Origin: UBA6170 sp942491385
Lineage (GTDB): Bacteria; Chloroflexota; Anaerolineae; Anaerolineales; Anaerolineaceae
Direction: 5' to 3'
Assembly: GCA_942491385.1 (NCBI GenBank)
Contig: CALOAF010000005.1
Span: 124,001-188,000, forward strand
DNA length: 64,000 bases
The notes beneath the pieces were generated by a model. It had not been told where the DNA came from, did not search any database, and worked only from the letters and a program-made list of their open reading frames with translations. Shown here piece after piece: positions 34,623 to 43,752 of this stretch; positions within the stretch are counted from its first letter, which is position 1; each line of letters opens with the position of its first letter. A program made the translations under genes and the position numbers.

Positions 34623-35786
34623 ATGGATAAATGGGTGCGTATGACAAATCAGAAAAAATGGTGGTTAGCTTTTTGGTCCGGAGCCATACTCGTGGTCGCT
34701 TTCACGGGTTGGGTCCTGTTTGCCCCGCCACAATTAGGCGGGCAAGCCAGCATGGTAATTGTGGACGGCAATAGCATGCAACCTGGCTACCATCAGGGAG
34801 ATTTGATTATCGTACGCAGTGCAGATTATTATCAAGTTGGCGATATTGTGGCATATAAACACCTGCAAATGGGTAATTATGTCATTCACCGTATTATCGC
34901 TGAAGAATTAAATCGTTTTGTGCTCCAGGGAGATAACAACACCTGGACAGATGGCTTCAAACCATCGCAGGCAGAAATTGTTGGTAAACATTGGATACGT
35001 ATCCCAAAGATGGGGAAAGTGATTAACTGGCTGCGCAAACCCATCTATATTGCCTTTTTTGCGAGCCTTCTAGGAGGAATACTGATGATTAACTGGTATA
35101 AAGATAAAACAAAAAGTTGGAAACGCACACCCAAAAAGAGTTCAGGCATTTACAAATGGATCAATGCCGAACGGCTGGGTCAATCCGGAGAAACATATTT
35201 TCTCACCTTAGGAATCTTCTTAATTATTGCCATTATTTCCGGTGTGATTGCGTTTACCAAACCAGTTGAAAAAGATATTCCTCGGGATATTTTCTATACT
35301 CACACCGGAGAATTCGAATATAGCGCTCCTGCACCAGAAGGAGTTTATGATAGTGAAACCATTCAATCCGGTTCCCCGGTTTTCTTTAAACTTACCTGTG
35401 AAATTGAAGTTGATTATCAGTATTCTTTAGTAAGTGAGTCGCTGGCTGAAGTCGTCGGCACCCAATCCATGACAGCCATCATCAGTGATACTACGGGCTG
35501 GAAGCGTACGATTCAATTGCAGTCAATGAGTACTTTCGAAGGTTCTTCCGTTCGATCACAAGCAATGTTGAATGTCTGTCAGGCAGCCGGGATTGTTGAC
35601 CAGTTGAGGGAGAAAACCGGTTTGCAACGTTCTGAGTTTTCATTAGCCATCATCCCAACCACGCAAGTAAATGGATATGTCGGCGGTTTCGTTTTGGAAG
35701 ATCAGTTCTCCCCTACTTTGAACTTCAGATTCAATGAGATTGGATTATGGATGGTCAGTTCCAATGCTGGCGGAACCGAAGAATAG
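34623..35786 (+). CDS. ER-type signal peptidase I with DUF5305-like domain, ended by in-frame TAG
   Basis: About 387 residues before the stop. An N-terminal helix (14-34) is followed by the S26B catalytic part: VDGNSMQPG (Ser51), GDIVAYK, NYVIHRII (His89, in place of the bacterial Lys) and LQGDNNTWTDG. This Ser/His form is typical of SipW and archaeal/ER peptidases. A second helix (about 145-160), a third (about 193-212) and a beta-rich DUF5305-like domain (FYTHTGEFEYSAPAP, VYDSETIQSGSPVFFKL) follow. TAG at 35784 ends this frame, but the same frame continues open into the next entry, whose first part is the expected rest of DUF5305. The start could also be ATG 34641; neither has a strong ribosome site. 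Confidence 0.85.
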   Translation: MDKWVRMTNQKKWWLAFWSGAILVVAFTGWVLFAPPQLGGQASMVIVDGNSMQPGYHQGDLIIVRSADYYQVGDIVAYKHLQMGNYVIHRIIAEELNRFVLQGDNNTWTDGFKPSQAEIVGKHWIRIPKMGKVINWLRKPIYIAFFASLLGGILMINWYKDKTKSWKRTPKKSSGIYKWINAERLGQSGETYFLTLGIFLIIAIISGVIAFTKPVEKDIPRDIFYTHTGEFEYSAPAPEGVYDSETIQSGSPVFFKLTCEIEVDYQYSLVSESLAEVVGTQSMTAIISDTTGWKRTIQLQSMSTFEGSSVRSQAMLNVCQAAGIVDQLREKTGLQRSEFSLAIIPTTQVNGYVGGFVLEDQFSPTLNFRFNEIGLWMVSSNAGGTEE

Positions 35787-35813
35787 GATCCATTACATCC
35801 AACCTCAGAAGGC

Positions 35814-37019
35814 ATGTTGCGAAACTGGATCGAAACACCTGAAACGATGGCATTCCTCGGACTAAACATCCCAGTCGGCGGGGTTCGCTGGGCATCTGCG
35901 ATCGTTTTTGTGTTGAGCGCCGGATTACTTGCTTTCTTGATGTATTCCACCGAAAAGATGAGCAAATCCAGCCAATCCTCTGGCATTCAACTACGTTATA
36001 GCCCCATGATCGTCAATGTTCAGAAACAACCACCCATCCTAAGGCGTGGAGACGTCGAAGTTCAGAAATTTGAAGATCTGGCGCGGCTTGCTGAACGCAA
36101 TAACAGTGTCATTCTGCATGAATACGATCCGGATGGTACGCACACCTATCTGGTGGAAGAGGATAATACAATTTATCGCTTGAAATTTACTGAGAGCATA
36201 CCAGATCCTGAACATGAACAAATCGAAAGTGTTGAAACGGAATTGCGACAAGCCCTGGAAGAAAATCAGTTTGAACTATTTTACCAACCGATTTTCGATA
36301 TCAATCAAAACAATATTGTTGGTGTGGAAGCTCTATTGCGTTGGAATCATCCAGGTTTAGGCACGCTGCCAGCATCATCTTTTATTATTGATGCGGAAGA
36401 AACTGGTTTAATCTATCAAATAGGCGAATGGGTTTTACAAACTGCCTGTAAACAATTGGAGACATGGGATGACGCTGGTACTCCTGAAATCGCGATGGCC
36501 ATTAATATATCCAGTAAACAGTTAATTCCTGAGCTTCCCCGTCTGGTCAAACGGAGCCTGAAGGAGCATAAGCTGGAACCCGACCGCTTACAATTGGAAT
36601 TTTCTGAAAGCGTTTTATTAGAAAATCTGGATCGCAGTGTAAAAATCCTCAATGCTTTGAAAAAAATCGGTGTTGGCATTTCCATTGATAATTACACCGG
36701 AAAAGCATCCATGGCAAACCTGGCAAAACTTCAGGCTAAGAATTTAAAATTTGGTCTGGCAATGATCACGGGATTGAATGACCCGGAGATGAATGCTATT
36801 ACAATCAGTACCATTGCTGCTGCCCGCAGCCTGGGGATGGCAATTGACTTTGTTGGCGTGGAAACAGAAGAACAACTATGGTTCCTGAGATCCCATCTGG
36901 CAAGTTCTGCACAGGGATTTTTATTAGGAAGACCTGTTTCTGCAGATGAAACCTTACAAAAATTATTTAGGATTGAGGACAAGGTCACTGTGTACGATCC
37001 TCCAACCCTGGATGTATGA
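35814..37019 (+). CDS. C-terminal half of the DUF5305 protein fused to a degenerate EAL domain
   Basis: 401 residues in the same frame as the signal peptidase, separated from it by one TAG and 9 codons. Residues 1-45 give the last extracytoplasmic stretch and membrane helix of DUF5305. Residues 80-125 (VEVQKFEDLARLAERNNSVILHE) are its usual cytoplasmic end. Residues 140-385 are an EAL domain: EALLRWNHP (E172), NISSKQL (N231), LEFSES (E262, E265), QGFLLGRPV. Key catalytic positions differ: DDFG is DNYT (292-295), the KID motif is KFG, and EGVET is VGVET. It therefore probably binds c-di-GMP or a partner without hydrolysing it. AGAAGG sits 2 bases before this ATG, too close for good initiation. 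Confidence 0.85.
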   Translation: MLRNWIETPETMAFLGLNIPVGGVRWASAIVFVLSAGLLAFLMYSTEKMSKSSQSSGIQLRYSPMIVNVQKQPPILRRGDVEVQKFEDLARLAERNNSVILHEYDPDGTHTYLVEEDNTIYRLKFTESIPDPEHEQIESVETELRQALEENQFELFYQPIFDINQNNIVGVEALLRWNHPGLGTLPASSFIIDAEETGLIYQIGEWVLQTACKQLETWDDAGTPEIAMAINISSKQLIPELPRLVKRSLKEHKLEPDRLQLEFSESVLLENLDRSVKILNALKKIGVGISIDNYTGKASMANLAKLQAKNLKFGLAMITGLNDPEMNAITISTIAAARSLGMAIDFVGVETEEQLWFLRSHLASSAQGFLLGRPVSADETLQKLFRIEDKVTVYDPPTLDV

Positions 37020-37025
37020 GGTATC

Positions 37026-37463
37026 ATGATTCGGAAAAAAATCCTTAACTTATCGATGATTGGACTGGTAATCCTGATTCTCACCAGCACTTTTGGTGCA
37101 TTAGCTGCAGCCAATTCGGTTCCTGTTTCCTACGCAATGGACACAACCTTTCCAATCGATCAAAATCAATTCATCCCCCAACAATGTAGAGGGATGATAT
37201 TTGACGATATCATCTATGGAGCAGGGGATATCAATGGCGGACCCAGGAACGATCTGATTTTTGGTAGTTCTGGAAACGATAACATTCGCGGTGGAAATGG
37301 TGACGATTGTATTATTGGTGGTGGAGGTGATGATTACATTAGAGGCCAAAATGGTGATGACTTTTTGGATGGTGGTCCAGGTAATGATAGGCTTGAAGGT
37401 GGTCCTGGAAATGATACCTGTATAAATGGTGAGGATTTAACAAATTGCGAAGTTGTTAATTAA
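37026..37463 (+). CDS. Secreted RTX (calcium-binding nonapeptide repeat) protein
   Basis: A 145-residue protein with a signal peptide (about 1-28) and six or so G-G-x-G-x-D-x-h-x repeats between residues 72 and 132 (FGSSGNDNIRGGNGDDCI, GGGGDDYIRGQ, GGPGNDRLEGG). These fold into a calcium-binding beta roll outside the cell. Three Cys (ending DTCINGEDLTNCE) could form a disulfide cap. It begins 6 bp after the EAL gene ends, so it is the last gene of this operon. RTX proteins often use type I secretion, but here a normal Sec signal is present, which fits the signal peptidase upstream. Confidence 0.88.
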   Translation: MIRKKILNLSMIGLVILILTSTFGALAAANSVPVSYAMDTTFPIDQNQFIPQQCRGMIFDDIIYGAGDINGGPRNDLIFGSSGNDNIRGGNGDDCIIGGGGDDYIRGQNGDDFLDGGPGNDRLEGGPGNDTCINGEDLTNCEVVN

Positions 37464-37610
37464 AAGAAGCAAAGAAAAAATAAACGCTCTAGAGGTTTTC
37501 AGGACGTTTTTTAAGCGATTTTCAGATATTAAGATAATCCTGGGAGTGTTAATTTAAGGTGCATAATGACCGGATCGTTTTACGAATTATCTTAGTTAAA
37601 AAATAGTTAA

Positions 37611-37642
37611 AAAAACGCTCTTTTAATTTGAAGAGCGTTTTT
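37611..37642 (+). terminator. Intrinsic terminator in the spacer 37464-37794
   Basis: Perfect 12-base arms (37611-37622 and 37631-37642), an 8-base loop and a T run built into the second arm. It sits about 150 bp after the RTX gene. A weaker hairpin with a T6 run (37487-37514) that shares AAACGCTCT lies closer and may be the first stop. The rest of the 331-bp spacer holds nothing I can identify and should contain the promoter of the permease gene. Confidence 0.8.
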
Positions 37643-37794
37643 GTGTTTCTGATTCTTAAAATTCGCTATAATCATGTAAAGTATTCTTTATGACTGCCTG
37701 ACCTGTGTACCTCATTCTACATATCTGCCTACATACAGGGGATGATTGATTTGGCAGTCAATCTTTAACACCATGAAATTTCCAGGCTTAATTA

Positions 37795-39585
37795 ATGAAT
37801 TTTGAAATTGTTACTGTATTGATCATTCTTGCAGCCACTGTGGTATTGCTTATATTTGAAATTGTTCGAATTGATATTGTAGCGATTATTTGTATGCTTT
37901 GCCTGGGTTGGACTGGAATTTTGACATCTGGAGAAATGTTATCAGGTTTTTCCAGCAATGCAGTCATCGTTATGATGGCTGTCATGATAATGGGCAGGGG
38001 TATTAAGAAAACAGGCGTGATGGATCATTTTTCAAAGTTGGTTTTAGAAAAGGTAGGAACAGACAGACCCAGGATCATTGGATTAATGTCCCTTTCTGTT
38101 GGGGCATTGTCTGGATTAATCCAAAATATCGGTGCAATTGCATTGTTTCTGCCAGGTATTCTGAATATCTCCCGCCGCAGCAAGATTTCTCCGCCTGAAT
38201 TGATTATGCCCATTGGTTTTGCGGCTATTCTCGGTGGCACTTTAACCATGGTAGGATCTGGACCTTTGATCTTAATTAATGATTTGCTGATGAATGCCAA
38301 TCTTGCCCCCTATCCAATGTTTAGCGTTACACCTGTTGGTATCCTTTTGATTCTTTCTGGAATCAGTTATTTTTTCCTGTTCGGAAAATATGTACTTCCC
38401 CACAGGGAAAATGAGCTCTCCCATGAATCAGATCAGGAGAAAATGATTCTAGCATTACATCTCCCACACCATATCTGGCATTACTCAATTGGAACAAACA
38501 GCCCATTAATCGGGCAAACAACTGAGGGAAGCCGAATTTGGGAGAAACCAGGGATAAATATCCTCGGCTTAAGCAAAGGGGAAGAAGTTTCTTATGCTCC
38601 CTGGCGTGAGACAATATTTGAAGCTGGGCAAGAGCTGGCATTGTTGGGTAACGAAGATGAAGTCAGAAACTTTGCTGAAAATAATAAATTGATACTTCAC
38701 CAGGACTCTAATCATTTTGAGAATTTGCATGATCCCGCGCTGTCTGGTTTTGCAGAAGTAATTATCCCACATCGTTCAGAACTGGTTGGAAAAACAATTC
38801 GTAAATATTCCCTGCGAAAACGTTATGCTGTGGAACCAGTTATGTTATTCAGCAAAGGGGAAGAAATCAGGGGAGATATATCTGATCGCGAAATTATTTC
38901 TGGTGACACCATCATTGTGTATGGATTATGGGAAAGAATCAACGAACTAAAAGCAAGTTTTAATTTTGTTGTTGCAACTCCATATGATATAGAAAAGATT
39001 GAGCACTCCAAAACCTGGATAGCGATTGCTTGCTTTGCTATCGCCATCGTGTTGACACTGTTCGGTTTTCCGATCTCAATGGCATTTTTTAGTGGTGCGA
39101 TGGCCATGGTGATAACCCGTGTGCTCCGTATCCAGGAAATGTATCAGTCGATTGAATGGAAAGTTGTATTTCTACTGGCTGGTCTAATTCCCCTGGGTAT
39201 TGCCATGCAAAAGACAGGTGCAGCTGCGTTTCTGGCAGAAAAATTGATGTCGCTGGCAATAGGAAAACATTCTCTGCTACTGATCCTCATGATTGGTATC
39301 CTGGCCACATTGTTTTCATTATTCATGTCCAATGTTGGTGCAATTGTAGTTCTGGCTCCTCTGGTAATAGGGATGGCTGGAATTGGCAATTTAGATCCGC
39401 GACCTTTGGCTTTGATGGCAGCTATCTGCGTTGCTAACTCATTCATCTTTCCCACTCACCAGGTGAATGCTTTCATAATGTCTCCCGGCGGATATCGCAA
39501 TGCTGATTACTTCAAAGCAGGTATTGGTATGACATTATTATTTCTGATCATTGTTGTATCTTATTTTTATTTTTTTATGATTTAG
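37795..39585 (+). CDS. SLC13-type permease with two central TrkA-C (RCK_C) domains
   Basis: A 596-residue membrane protein of the SLC13/ion transporter superfamily (anion:Na+ symporters). About five N-terminal helices, with signature VGALSGLIQNIGAIALFLPG, precede a soluble middle (about 200-400) containing two TrkA-C-like regions (SPLIGQTTEGSRIWEKPGINILGL; ELVGKTIRKYSLRKRYAVEPV). The second membrane half has LFMSNVGAIVVLAPL and FPTHQVNAFIMSPGGY. SLC13 proteins with these domains often carry sulfate or carboxylates. The genes downstream handle sulfur, so sulfate or another sulfur anion is the likely cargo (inference). 53 bp to the next gene. Confidence 0.9.
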   Translation: MNFEIVTVLIILAATVVLLIFEIVRIDIVAIICMLCLGWTGILTSGEMLSGFSSNAVIVMMAVMIMGRGIKKTGVMDHFSKLVLEKVGTDRPRIIGLMSLSVGALSGLIQNIGAIALFLPGILNISRRSKISPPELIMPIGFAAILGGTLTMVGSGPLILINDLLMNANLAPYPMFSVTPVGILLILSGISYFFLFGKYVLPHRENELSHESDQEKMILALHLPHHIWHYSIGTNSPLIGQTTEGSRIWEKPGINILGLSKGEEVSYAPWRETIFEAGQELALLGNEDEVRNFAENNKLILHQDSNHFENLHDPALSGFAEVIIPHRSELVGKTIRKYSLRKRYAVEPVMLFSKGEEIRGDISDREIISGDTIIVYGLWERINELKASFNFVVATPYDIEKIEHSKTWIAIACFAIAIVLTLFGFPISMAFFSGAMAMVITRVLRIQEMYQSIEWKVVFLLAGLIPLGIAMQKTGAAAFLAEKLMSLAIGKHSLLLILMIGILATLFSLFMSNVGAIVVLAPLVIGMAGIGNLDPRPLALMAAICVANSFIFPTHQVNAFIMSPGGYRNADYFKAGIGMTLLFLIIVVSYFYFFMI

Positions 39586-39638
39586 TCATTATTTTCAATC
39601 CTGATAAACCAAATTTAAACCATAAAGGAGAAAATGCC

Positions 39639-41093
39639 ATGTTAATCAAACACTATTTCATCAATAAAATTGCCCACAGTTCTTACATCCTTGCCGGTCA
39701 AAAAACCTGTGCTGTTATCGACCCACAACGGGATGTAGACGTGTACATACGCGAAGCACGTGCTATGGGCGTTGAGATCACCCATATTTTACAAACCCAT
39801 TTGCATGCTGATTTTATTTCGGGGCATATGGATCTGGCGAAAAAGACAGGCGCAAAGATCTATATGGCAAAATCGGCACAGGGAACTTTTGATCATGTCG
39901 CCCTATCGGAAGGAGACACCATTCAACTGGAGAATATGAAGTTAAGCGTTATTGAAACACCAGGTCATACGCCCGAACATCTGTGTTATATCGTTACTGA
40001 TGAGTTACGCGGAGAGACCCCAATAGGTGTATTCGTAGGTGATACATTGTTTGTAGGGGATGTTGGCCGACCCGATTTGTTCCCTGATATGGCGAATGAA
40101 TTGGCTGGAAAACTTTTTCATAGCCTGCACGATAAATTAATGAAACTACCTGATTATTGTGAGGTTTACCCGGCACACGGGGCTGGTTCTTTGTGTGGTC
40201 GTGCGATGGGAGCCAAGTATCTTACAACCATTGGGTATGAAAGAAAATACAATCCGGTATTACAAATCAAAGACAAGGATGAATTTATCAAGTCACTGAC
40301 GGAAGATATGCCACCAGCACCCGATCATTTTAGTCGTTGCAGTGATATCAATCGAGATGGACCTGCAAGAATTTCTGAACTTCCCATCATGCAAGAACTC
40401 ACTATTGCACAGTTCAAAGAAAAGATGAAAGAACCAGACATCCAGTTAGTGGATTCGCGGGCGTATCTGGCATTTGGCAGCCAACATATTCCAAACTCCT
40501 GGCATCTGGATTTAAATGGTAATTTTCCCACCTTTGCAGGTTGGGTTCTACCAACGGATAAAGATTTCCTGCTCATAGCAGATGATTATCATAAAGCTGT
40601 GGAAAGCAATACCTGGGCACGTCGGGTAGGCGTGGATCGAATTGTAGGTTATCTTGATGGAGGTATAACCGCCTGGATTACCACAGGTCTGGATACAAAC
40701 AGCATACACCAAATATCCGCAGAGGATTTACATGATATGGTCGTTGGTGATAAGGAATTTGTATTAATTGATGTGAGAGCACCAGCAGAATTTGAGGACA
40801 GCCATATCGAAGGTGCCATTAATATTCCAGTCGCTGATCTACGAACCAGGTATGAAGGGCTGAAAAAGGATGAAACTACGATCTTAATTTGTAGCTCCGG
40901 AAACCGATCCAGTCTGGGAACCAGTATTCTGGCACAACATGGGTTTACCAACCTCTACAATGTGGCTGGTGGGATGACAGGTTACAGTGCAGCAGGATAC
41001 GCCAAAGAATGCAAAGTATGTGCAAATCCGCATGGTTCCAGATATTATTCTGATATTGTTGATGTGAAACCACATTGGGACTTAGTAGAATGA
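39639..41093 (+). CDS. MBL-fold hydrolase with two rhodanese domains (persulfide dioxygenase / sulfurtransferase type)
   Basis: A 484-residue cytoplasmic protein. The N-terminal 250 residues form an ETHE1/GloB-like beta-lactamase fold (THLHADFISGHMDLAK, ETPGHTPEHLCYI, GDTLFVGDVGRPDLF, YPAHGAGSLCGR). Two rhodanese domains follow: the first (about 263-355) lacks the active-site Cys, and the second (about 370-460) has LICSSGNRSSLG with the persulfide-forming Cys. This layout is that of bacterial persulfide dioxygenase-rhodanese fusions that oxidise glutathione or CoA persulfide to sulfite and pass sulfane sulfur on. AAAGGAG site. The YeeE/YedE pair follows 16 bp downstream. Confidence 0.92.
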   Translation: MLIKHYFINKIAHSSYILAGQKTCAVIDPQRDVDVYIREARAMGVEITHILQTHLHADFISGHMDLAKKTGAKIYMAKSAQGTFDHVALSEGDTIQLENMKLSVIETPGHTPEHLCYIVTDELRGETPIGVFVGDTLFVGDVGRPDLFPDMANELAGKLFHSLHDKLMKLPDYCEVYPAHGAGSLCGRAMGAKYLTTIGYERKYNPVLQIKDKDEFIKSLTEDMPPAPDHFSRCSDINRDGPARISELPIMQELTIAQFKEKMKEPDIQLVDSRAYLAFGSQHIPNSWHLDLNGNFPTFAGWVLPTDKDFLLIADDYHKAVESNTWARRVGVDRIVGYLDGGITAWITTGLDTNSIHQISAEDLHDMVVGDKEFVLIDVRAPAEFEDSHIEGAINIPVADLRTRYEGLKKDETTILICSSGNRSSLGTSILAQHGFTNLYNVAGGMTGYSAAGYAKECKVCANPHGSRYYSDIVDVKPHWDLVE

Positions 41094-41109
41094 AAGGAGA
41101 AATCTTCAA

Positions 41110-41628
41110 ATGGATTACCTGAGGGAAGTCACCTGGTCACCTTACGTGGTTGGCATTGCCATTGGTGTGCTCAGCTGGTTAAGTTTTCTCATTCTGAGAA
41201 AACCACTAAGTTGTTCAACCTCCTTTGCCAGCACCAGTGGAATGATTGAAAGATTATTTCGAGGAAAAAAAGTTGAAACAAAACCTTATTACCAAAAGGT
41301 GAAATTGAAAATCGATTGGCAATGGATGTTTGTCCTCGGCATCGTATTTGGATCCCTGAGTTCAGCTTTGTTATCCGGTGATTTTAAATTGATCTGGACA
41401 CCAGCAGTGTGGTCAACCAGTTTTGGAGAAACACCTATTTTTCGGGTACTCGTAGCCATTATTGGCGGGATCTTCCTCGGTTTTGGTGCACGCTGGGCTG
41501 ATGGCTGTACCAGTGGGCATGGGATCAGTGGTACTTTGCAGCTGGCTGTATCCAGCTGGATTTCAGCTATCTTTTTCTTTATCGGTGGCATCATCACAGC
41601 GCTACTGGTTTTCAGAGTATTTGGATAG
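41110..41628 (+). CDS. YeeE/YedE (TsuA-like) transporter, first half
   Basis: A 172-residue membrane protein with four helices. The conserved segment GARWADGCTSGHGISG contains the Cys and Gly-rich loop that lines the sulfur path in the thiosulfate transporter TsuA. In single-chain transporters two such halves are joined; here they are separate genes 12 bp apart, as in the PmpA/PmpB two-gene form. Expected to import thiosulfate or other sulfane sulfur. AAAGGAG site. Confidence 0.9.
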   Translation: MDYLREVTWSPYVVGIAIGVLSWLSFLILRKPLSCSTSFASTSGMIERLFRGKKVETKPYYQKVKLKIDWQWMFVLGIVFGSLSSALLSGDFKLIWTPAVWSTSFGETPIFRVLVAIIGGIFLGFGARWADGCTSGHGISGTLQLAVSSWISAIFFFIGGIITALLVFRVFG

Positions 41629-41640
41629 GAGGAGGTAAAG

Positions 41641-42210
41641 ATGGGAAGAACAAGACCAAAAAAAATTTCTAATGAAACTCGATCTCCTCTAATTTGGGGT
41701 CTGGCATTTGGTGTGGTATTTGGTTTTTTGCTCCAAAAAGGTGGGGCAACCAAATATGACGTGATTGTTAGGCAGCTCCTCCTGGAAGATTTCACCGTTC
41801 TAAAAATCATGTTATCAGCTGTGGTTACCGGTATGCTGGGCATTTACCTGATGAAAAACCTGGGTTGGGTTCAGCTTTACCCTAAATCTGGCTCCTGGGG
41901 AATGAATGTCATCGGTGGGCTGCTATTTGGGATTGGGTTTGCTCTTTTGGGTTATTGCCCTGGCACAATAGCAGGTGCAATTGGGAATGGCTATCTGGAT
42001 GCACTGGTAGGAGGGTTGGCTGGTATCTGGATTGGTACCGGACTGTTCGCAGCGATCTATCCCAAACTCAATCGTGGTATTCTGAAGAAGGGTTTTTATG
42101 GTGATATCACCCTGCCAAAACTCCTTAAAGTCAATGATTGGATCGTTGTCCTGCCTGTCGCTGCTCTGATAATATTGATCCTTTTTTGGATCGAAAACGC
42201 TGGTTTGTGA
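41641..42210 (+). CDS. YeeE/YedE (TsuA-like) transporter, second half
   Basis: A 189-residue membrane protein with four or five helices and the second-half signature LLFGIGFALLGYCPGTIAGAIGNG, with its conserved Cys. It pairs with the preceding gene product to make one transporter. An excellent GGAGGAGG ribosome site overlaps the end region of the first half's gene. Together with the MBL-rhodanese enzyme and permease it completes a sulfur uptake and oxidation operon. The C-terminal helix is followed by only a few residues. Confidence 0.9.
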   Translation: MGRTRPKKISNETRSPLIWGLAFGVVFGFLLQKGGATKYDVIVRQLLLEDFTVLKIMLSAVVTGMLGIYLMKNLGWVQLYPKSGSWGMNVIGGLLFGIGFALLGYCPGTIAGAIGNGYLDALVGGLAGIWIGTGLFAAIYPKLNRGILKKGFYGDITLPKLLKVNDWIVVLPVAALIILILFWIENAGL

Positions 42211-42384
42211 ATTAGAGAAAGGCAATGATAACCACTTTTTATTGATAGCTACTTATCAAAAATCCTATAAGTATCTTGTTAATTGGGTAAAATTAAAATC
42301 CACTCAATAAGTTTTCTGTTGCCAATAAAACTTATTACTTTGATGTCCTCCGCCCATTTAATCAATATCATATCAGGAGTAAAC

Positions 42385-42732
42385 ATGAAATTTGCTGCAA
42401 TTTACTCGATAATTGTCGGTGTTGGCATGATCGGTCAATGGATGATGTCCTATATCAATAAACAAATCATAGAACTTAAAACTGAACCCATACGGATTCT
42501 TTTTCACATTGCGGCAGAGATGGTAACAGCTTTCTGCTTAATCATTGGTGGCATAGGTCTGCTCATAAATCCCACCTGGGGGATTCCAGTTTTCCTGGTA
42601 GCTATGGGCATGTTATTTTACACATCCATTGTCAGCCCCGGTTACTTTGCCCAGAAAGGTAATTGGGTATGGTTGGGGATGTTTGTGGTTATCATCATTT
42701 GTGGAATTATCAGCATATTACTGGTGATTTAA
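42385..42732 (+). CDS. Small four-helix membrane protein
   Basis: A 115-residue protein starting at ATG 42385 behind CAGGAG; the longer frame from 42283 adds unlikely residues. Four membrane helices (about 3-20, 40-62, 66-86, 93-113) and a short basic loop. No known family is recognised, though the helix pattern is like DoxX/DUF-type small integral proteins. It lies 16 bp upstream of the lipoprotein gene and probably forms a transcript with it. Confidence 0.75.
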   Translation: MKFAAIYSIIVGVGMIGQWMMSYINKQIIELKTEPIRILFHIAAEMVTAFCLIIGGIGLLINPTWGIPVFLVAMGMLFYTSIVSPGYFAQKGNWVWLGMFVVIIICGIISILLVI

Positions 42733-42748
42733 GAATTAATGAAATAAA

Positions 42749-43711
42749 ATGAAAATTCCGATCTTTGTAATATCTGTTCTGCTATTTGCACTTGTAATTG
42801 CTGGTTGCCAATCTAAAGATCATTCAATCACCGAATATCCCATTATAGAACGTGAAGATAAGATTCCAGCTGATATTACCAAACGGGACCCGGAATCAGA
42901 TTCTTATCCACCGATTCTGCATTCAAGCGAATTTAATCAACCAATTCCGCTGCCTTACCCTGTGAACACAGCTGGTGCTGAGGATTCCCCTTTTATCCTG
43001 CCTGATGGAAACACGCTCTACTTCTTTTTCACACCCGATGTGAGGATCCCTCCCGAGAAATCAATCCTGGATCAAGTTTCAGGTGTGTGGGTAACCCAAA
43101 AAACAAATGGTGGTTGGGATAGCCCTCAAAGAGTCTGGTTACAGGGACCAGGAGTTCTGGCATTGGATGGTGCGGTCAGTATTCAGAATCATGAAATGTG
43201 GTTTGCCTCCGCCCGGGAAGGATATGTGGGTGTCAACATTTTTACTGCAGAATGGATTGATGAAAAATGGACATATTGGAAATATGTCGGTGATTATTTG
43301 ATGACGACCATTGGAATTGGAGAAGTTCATTTGCATGGGAATGATCTTTATTTTCATGCCAATCGACCGGATGGCAAAGGCAGCGATGATATCTGGGTGA
43401 TCACCAGGGATGGTGATCAATGGGTTAATTTGAAAAATATTGAAGCAGTGAATACCCAGGAGTCCGACAGCAGACCCTTTGTATCATCAGATGGGTCACA
43501 ACTCTGGTTCACCAGAACGTATCAAGGGACACCGGCAATCTTTCGATCCGTTCAGCAAAACGGGGATTGGCAGGAGGCAGAGTTAATCGTCTCACAATTC
43601 GCTGGTGAACCGACGCTAGATGAAGCCGGCAACCTTTTTTTCACGCATCATTATTACGAAAATGGTGTCATGATTGAAGCAGATATTTATGTCGCTTATA
43701 AAAAGCGTTGA
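42749..43711 (+). CDS. PD40/TolB-like beta-propeller lipoprotein
   Basis: A 320-residue lipoprotein: lipobox VIAGC at Cys19, then repeats typical of WD40-like PD40 blades (EDSPFILPDGNTLYFFF, SIQNHEMWFASAREG, EVHLHGNDLYFHANRPDG, SRPFVSSDGSQLWFTR, EPTLDEAGNLFFTHHYYE). The S-x-D-G-x-x-L-W/Y-F pattern is the PD40 signature found in TolB and many exported proteins. It would sit outside the membrane and bind a protein or glycan partner. No catalytic site is seen. Ribosome site is weak. Confidence 0.85.
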   Translation: MKIPIFVISVLLFALVIAGCQSKDHSITEYPIIEREDKIPADITKRDPESDSYPPILHSSEFNQPIPLPYPVNTAGAEDSPFILPDGNTLYFFFTPDVRIPPEKSILDQVSGVWVTQKTNGGWDSPQRVWLQGPGVLALDGAVSIQNHEMWFASAREGYVGVNIFTAEWIDEKWTYWKYVGDYLMTTIGIGEVHLHGNDLYFHANRPDGKGSDDIWVITRDGDQWVNLKNIEAVNTQESDSRPFVSSDGSQLWFTRTYQGTPAIFRSVQQNGDWQEAELIVSQFAGEPTLDEAGNLFFTHHYYENGVMIEADIYVAYKKR

Positions 43712-43752
43712 GTAATATGTAAAATAGTCTTATATTTTAAAGAGGTGGAATC

